DNA of 64,000 nucleotides from contig NZ_JHXV01000008.1 in NCBI RefSeq assembly GCF_000621625.1, positions 124,001 to 188,000 of the forward strand. Reading direction: 5' to 3'. Numbering within the stretch: the first letter of the stretch is position 1; every line of letters begins with the position of its first letter. This DNA comes from Crocinitomix catalasitica ATCC 23190 (GTDB taxonomy: Bacteria > Bacteroidota > Bacteroidia > Flavobacteriales_D > Crocinitomicaceae). Positions 62,861 through 64,000 of the stretch are shown here, piece by piece. The position numbers and the translations under genes are program-made. Below the pieces are notes generated by a model. It made no database searches. It saw only the letters and a list, made by a program, of their open reading frames with translations, and was not told where the DNA came from.

Positions 62861-63935
62861 TAAAATAATTAAACGGAAATATTGGATGGCTTCTGTGAGT
62901 GCTTTGGTGCTTATTCTTCTTGTTATTCCTGCATTGATGCTTTTTTACAAGCCTTATTCACCAACTAATATGGTAAAAGATGGACACCTTAAAAGTGGGA
63001 AGCATGTCTTTAATAATTTCTTGCAACAAATAAAAGATGAAAATGGCTTGTTAATTCTAGGTACTTCTGAAACAGGGAATATCATGGATGGGGAGAATTA
63101 TTATCACTTGCTTGATAAAGATAAATCACTCAATCGTAATGTATATCCTTTAGGGGGAGCAGGAAGAAATGCGAATGTTTATTTTCCACTGATTCTTAAT
63201 AATCCTGAGGCTTTTAAAGATTTACAGATTGTTTTTTATTTGAATCCTACCTATTGGCGACAGGGTTTAAATGAATTTAGTAAGGCCTATTTTGACCGTT
63301 ATGTAGATAAAGATTTAGTCCGTCATATTAAGGATCGAGCAATTGAAAAGGGGCTGTATGAGAGGTTTCTTTCACCTGTTCAAGGGGTGTCTAAAAGACA
63401 TGGATTTGAATATGAATTAACGGAACGTATTGAAAGATACAAATCTCTTTATTCGACTAATTTATCAAATTTTATTCAAGGGAAAAATAGGGTAACAACT
63501 GATAAAATTGATCTAGATAATTATCTCACTGCTGAGAAAAAGAATGAATTAACAGAAGAGGTCAATCAAGATTATAATGTTTCTCATGAGTTTTTATTGA
63601 AGGAGGCAGCCTTCCCAATGATTGATTCAAATTCGACATATCAAGACGAATTATTGATAGCGTTTATACAATTAGCCAAATCAGTGGATATTGAGCTTAC
63701 CATTTATTTAGGGCCTTATAATGCTGTATATTGTAAGAAAATGAATCCTGAATTAATTGATAGTTATGAAGATGAAATCAGACATATTAAATCAATTTTA
63801 ACAAGTGAAGCTGTTCCTTATATTGACGGAACTGATTTATCTTATATCACAGGTACTTTTAATGATGTGCAACATATTTCTAAATATGGGGCGTATCTAA
63901 CGGCTAAACAAATTCGTGATTATGTCAAAAAATAG
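62847..63935 (+). CDS. DltD/AlgJ-like SGNH-fold partner of the MBOAT protein
   Basis: A 362-aa protein with one N-terminal membrane helix (SVSALVLILLVIPALMLFY) and a periplasmic SGNH-hydrolase-like domain. The nucleophile block is LGTSETG (equivalent to the SSEL/GxS of DltD), AGRNANVYFPLIL follows, and the Asp-x-x-His pair lies near the end in FNDVQHISKYGAYL. DltD-type proteins accept the acyl group moved by the MBOAT enzyme and pass it to the glycan. The ATG overlaps the end of the MBOAT gene by 14 bp (coupled). Substrate unknown. Confidence 0.85.
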   Translation: MLTISKIIKRKYWMASVSALVLILLVIPALMLFYKPYSPTNMVKDGHLKSGKHVFNNFLQQIKDENGLLILGTSETGNIMDGENYYHLLDKDKSLNRNVYPLGGAGRNANVYFPLILNNPEAFKDLQIVFYLNPTYWRQGLNEFSKAYFDRYVDKDLVRHIKDRAIEKGLYERFLSPVQGVSKRHGFEYELTERIERYKSLYSTNLSNFIQGKNRVTTDKIDLDNYLTAEKKNELTEEVNQDYNVSHEFLLKEAAFPMIDSNSTYQDELLIAFIQLAKSVDIELTIYLGPYNAVYCKKMNPELIDSYEDEIRHIKSILTSEAVPYIDGTDLSYITGTFNDVQHISKYGAYLTAKQIRDYVKK

Positions 63936-64000
63936 ATTTCGTTCGTTAAGTATAGTTTTGTTAACGATAGTATTTACAACTATATTAGCTTATCAACTTG
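63922..64000 (+). CDS. Start of a third gene in the MBOAT operon (cut by window edge)
   Basis: An ATG at 63922 overlaps the previous gene by 14 bp, the same overlap as between the two genes before it. The visible 26 codons read MSKNRFRSLSIVLLTIVFTT, then ILAYQL, an N-terminal basic stretch plus a membrane or signal segment. The open frame reaches the right edge. Its position suggests a further envelope-modification protein. Confidence 0.6.
   Translation, partial: MSKNRFRSLSIVLLTIVFTTILAYQL

Overview
The window looks like the chromosome of a member of the Bacteroidota, most likely order Flavobacteriales, perhaps close to Crocinitomicaceae (inference). The sequence evidence is: AT-rich DNA; at least five secreted proteins ending in a type IX secretion (T9SS) type A sorting domain; the Bacteroidota promoter signature TAnnTTTG ahead of several genes; lipoproteins with SxxC-type lipoboxes; and families common in that phylum (DUF3667, DUF2339, DUF6427-like, DUF6970-like, LVIVD repeats, M56-TonB fusions, RAYT/REP remnants). 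No rRNA, tRNA or CRISPR array was seen.

Layout. 0-12.4 kb is mostly housekeeping: a membrane protein cut by the left edge, purQ, a BlaI repressor with an M56-TonB antirepressor-like protein, nrdA and nrdB on the minus strand, comF, an FAD oxidoreductase, a bacilliredoxin and an M42 peptidase. A 257-bp MITE-like element sits at 10216-10472. 12.3-20 kb is a mosaic of recent segmental duplications: two T9SS beta-propeller paralogues, two extra copies of the 3' end of the M42 gene, a 228-bp copy of the end of a lipoprotein gene, and a fragment of a gene whose intact copy lies 7 kb away. 20-26.8 kb is accessory DNA in which minus-strand genes are separated by folded, palindromic, cassette-like elements; it carries a STAND/NACHT-type NTPase with an N-terminal nuclease-like domain (candidate anti-phage protein) and a DUF4259/Imm26-like protein.

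26.8-36 kb holds a DUF2339 membrane operon, a family 2 glycosyltransferase, dxs, and a decayed RAYT transposase with REP-like palindromes. 36-47.7 kb holds a very large T9SS protein, a REP-like cluster, nhaA, a four-gene membrane operon in which one gene is broken by a single-base frameshift (44202-44767), and a TetR-HAD-SDR operon with two matching operator-like palindromes. 47.8-56.9 kb holds a T9SS protein, an operon of small surface lipoproteins ending in an ECF sigma factor and its likely partner, and a TPR-SpoIIE phosphatase. 57-64 kb holds glyS, a LamG-like T9SS protein, and an MBOAT/DltD-like acyl-transfer operon that runs off the right edge.

The part most worth following is 10.2-27 kb, where duplicated gene tails, cassette-like repeats and the NTPase/immunity-like genes suggest an actively rearranging accessory island. 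I cannot show that any of it is a new system from sequence alone.
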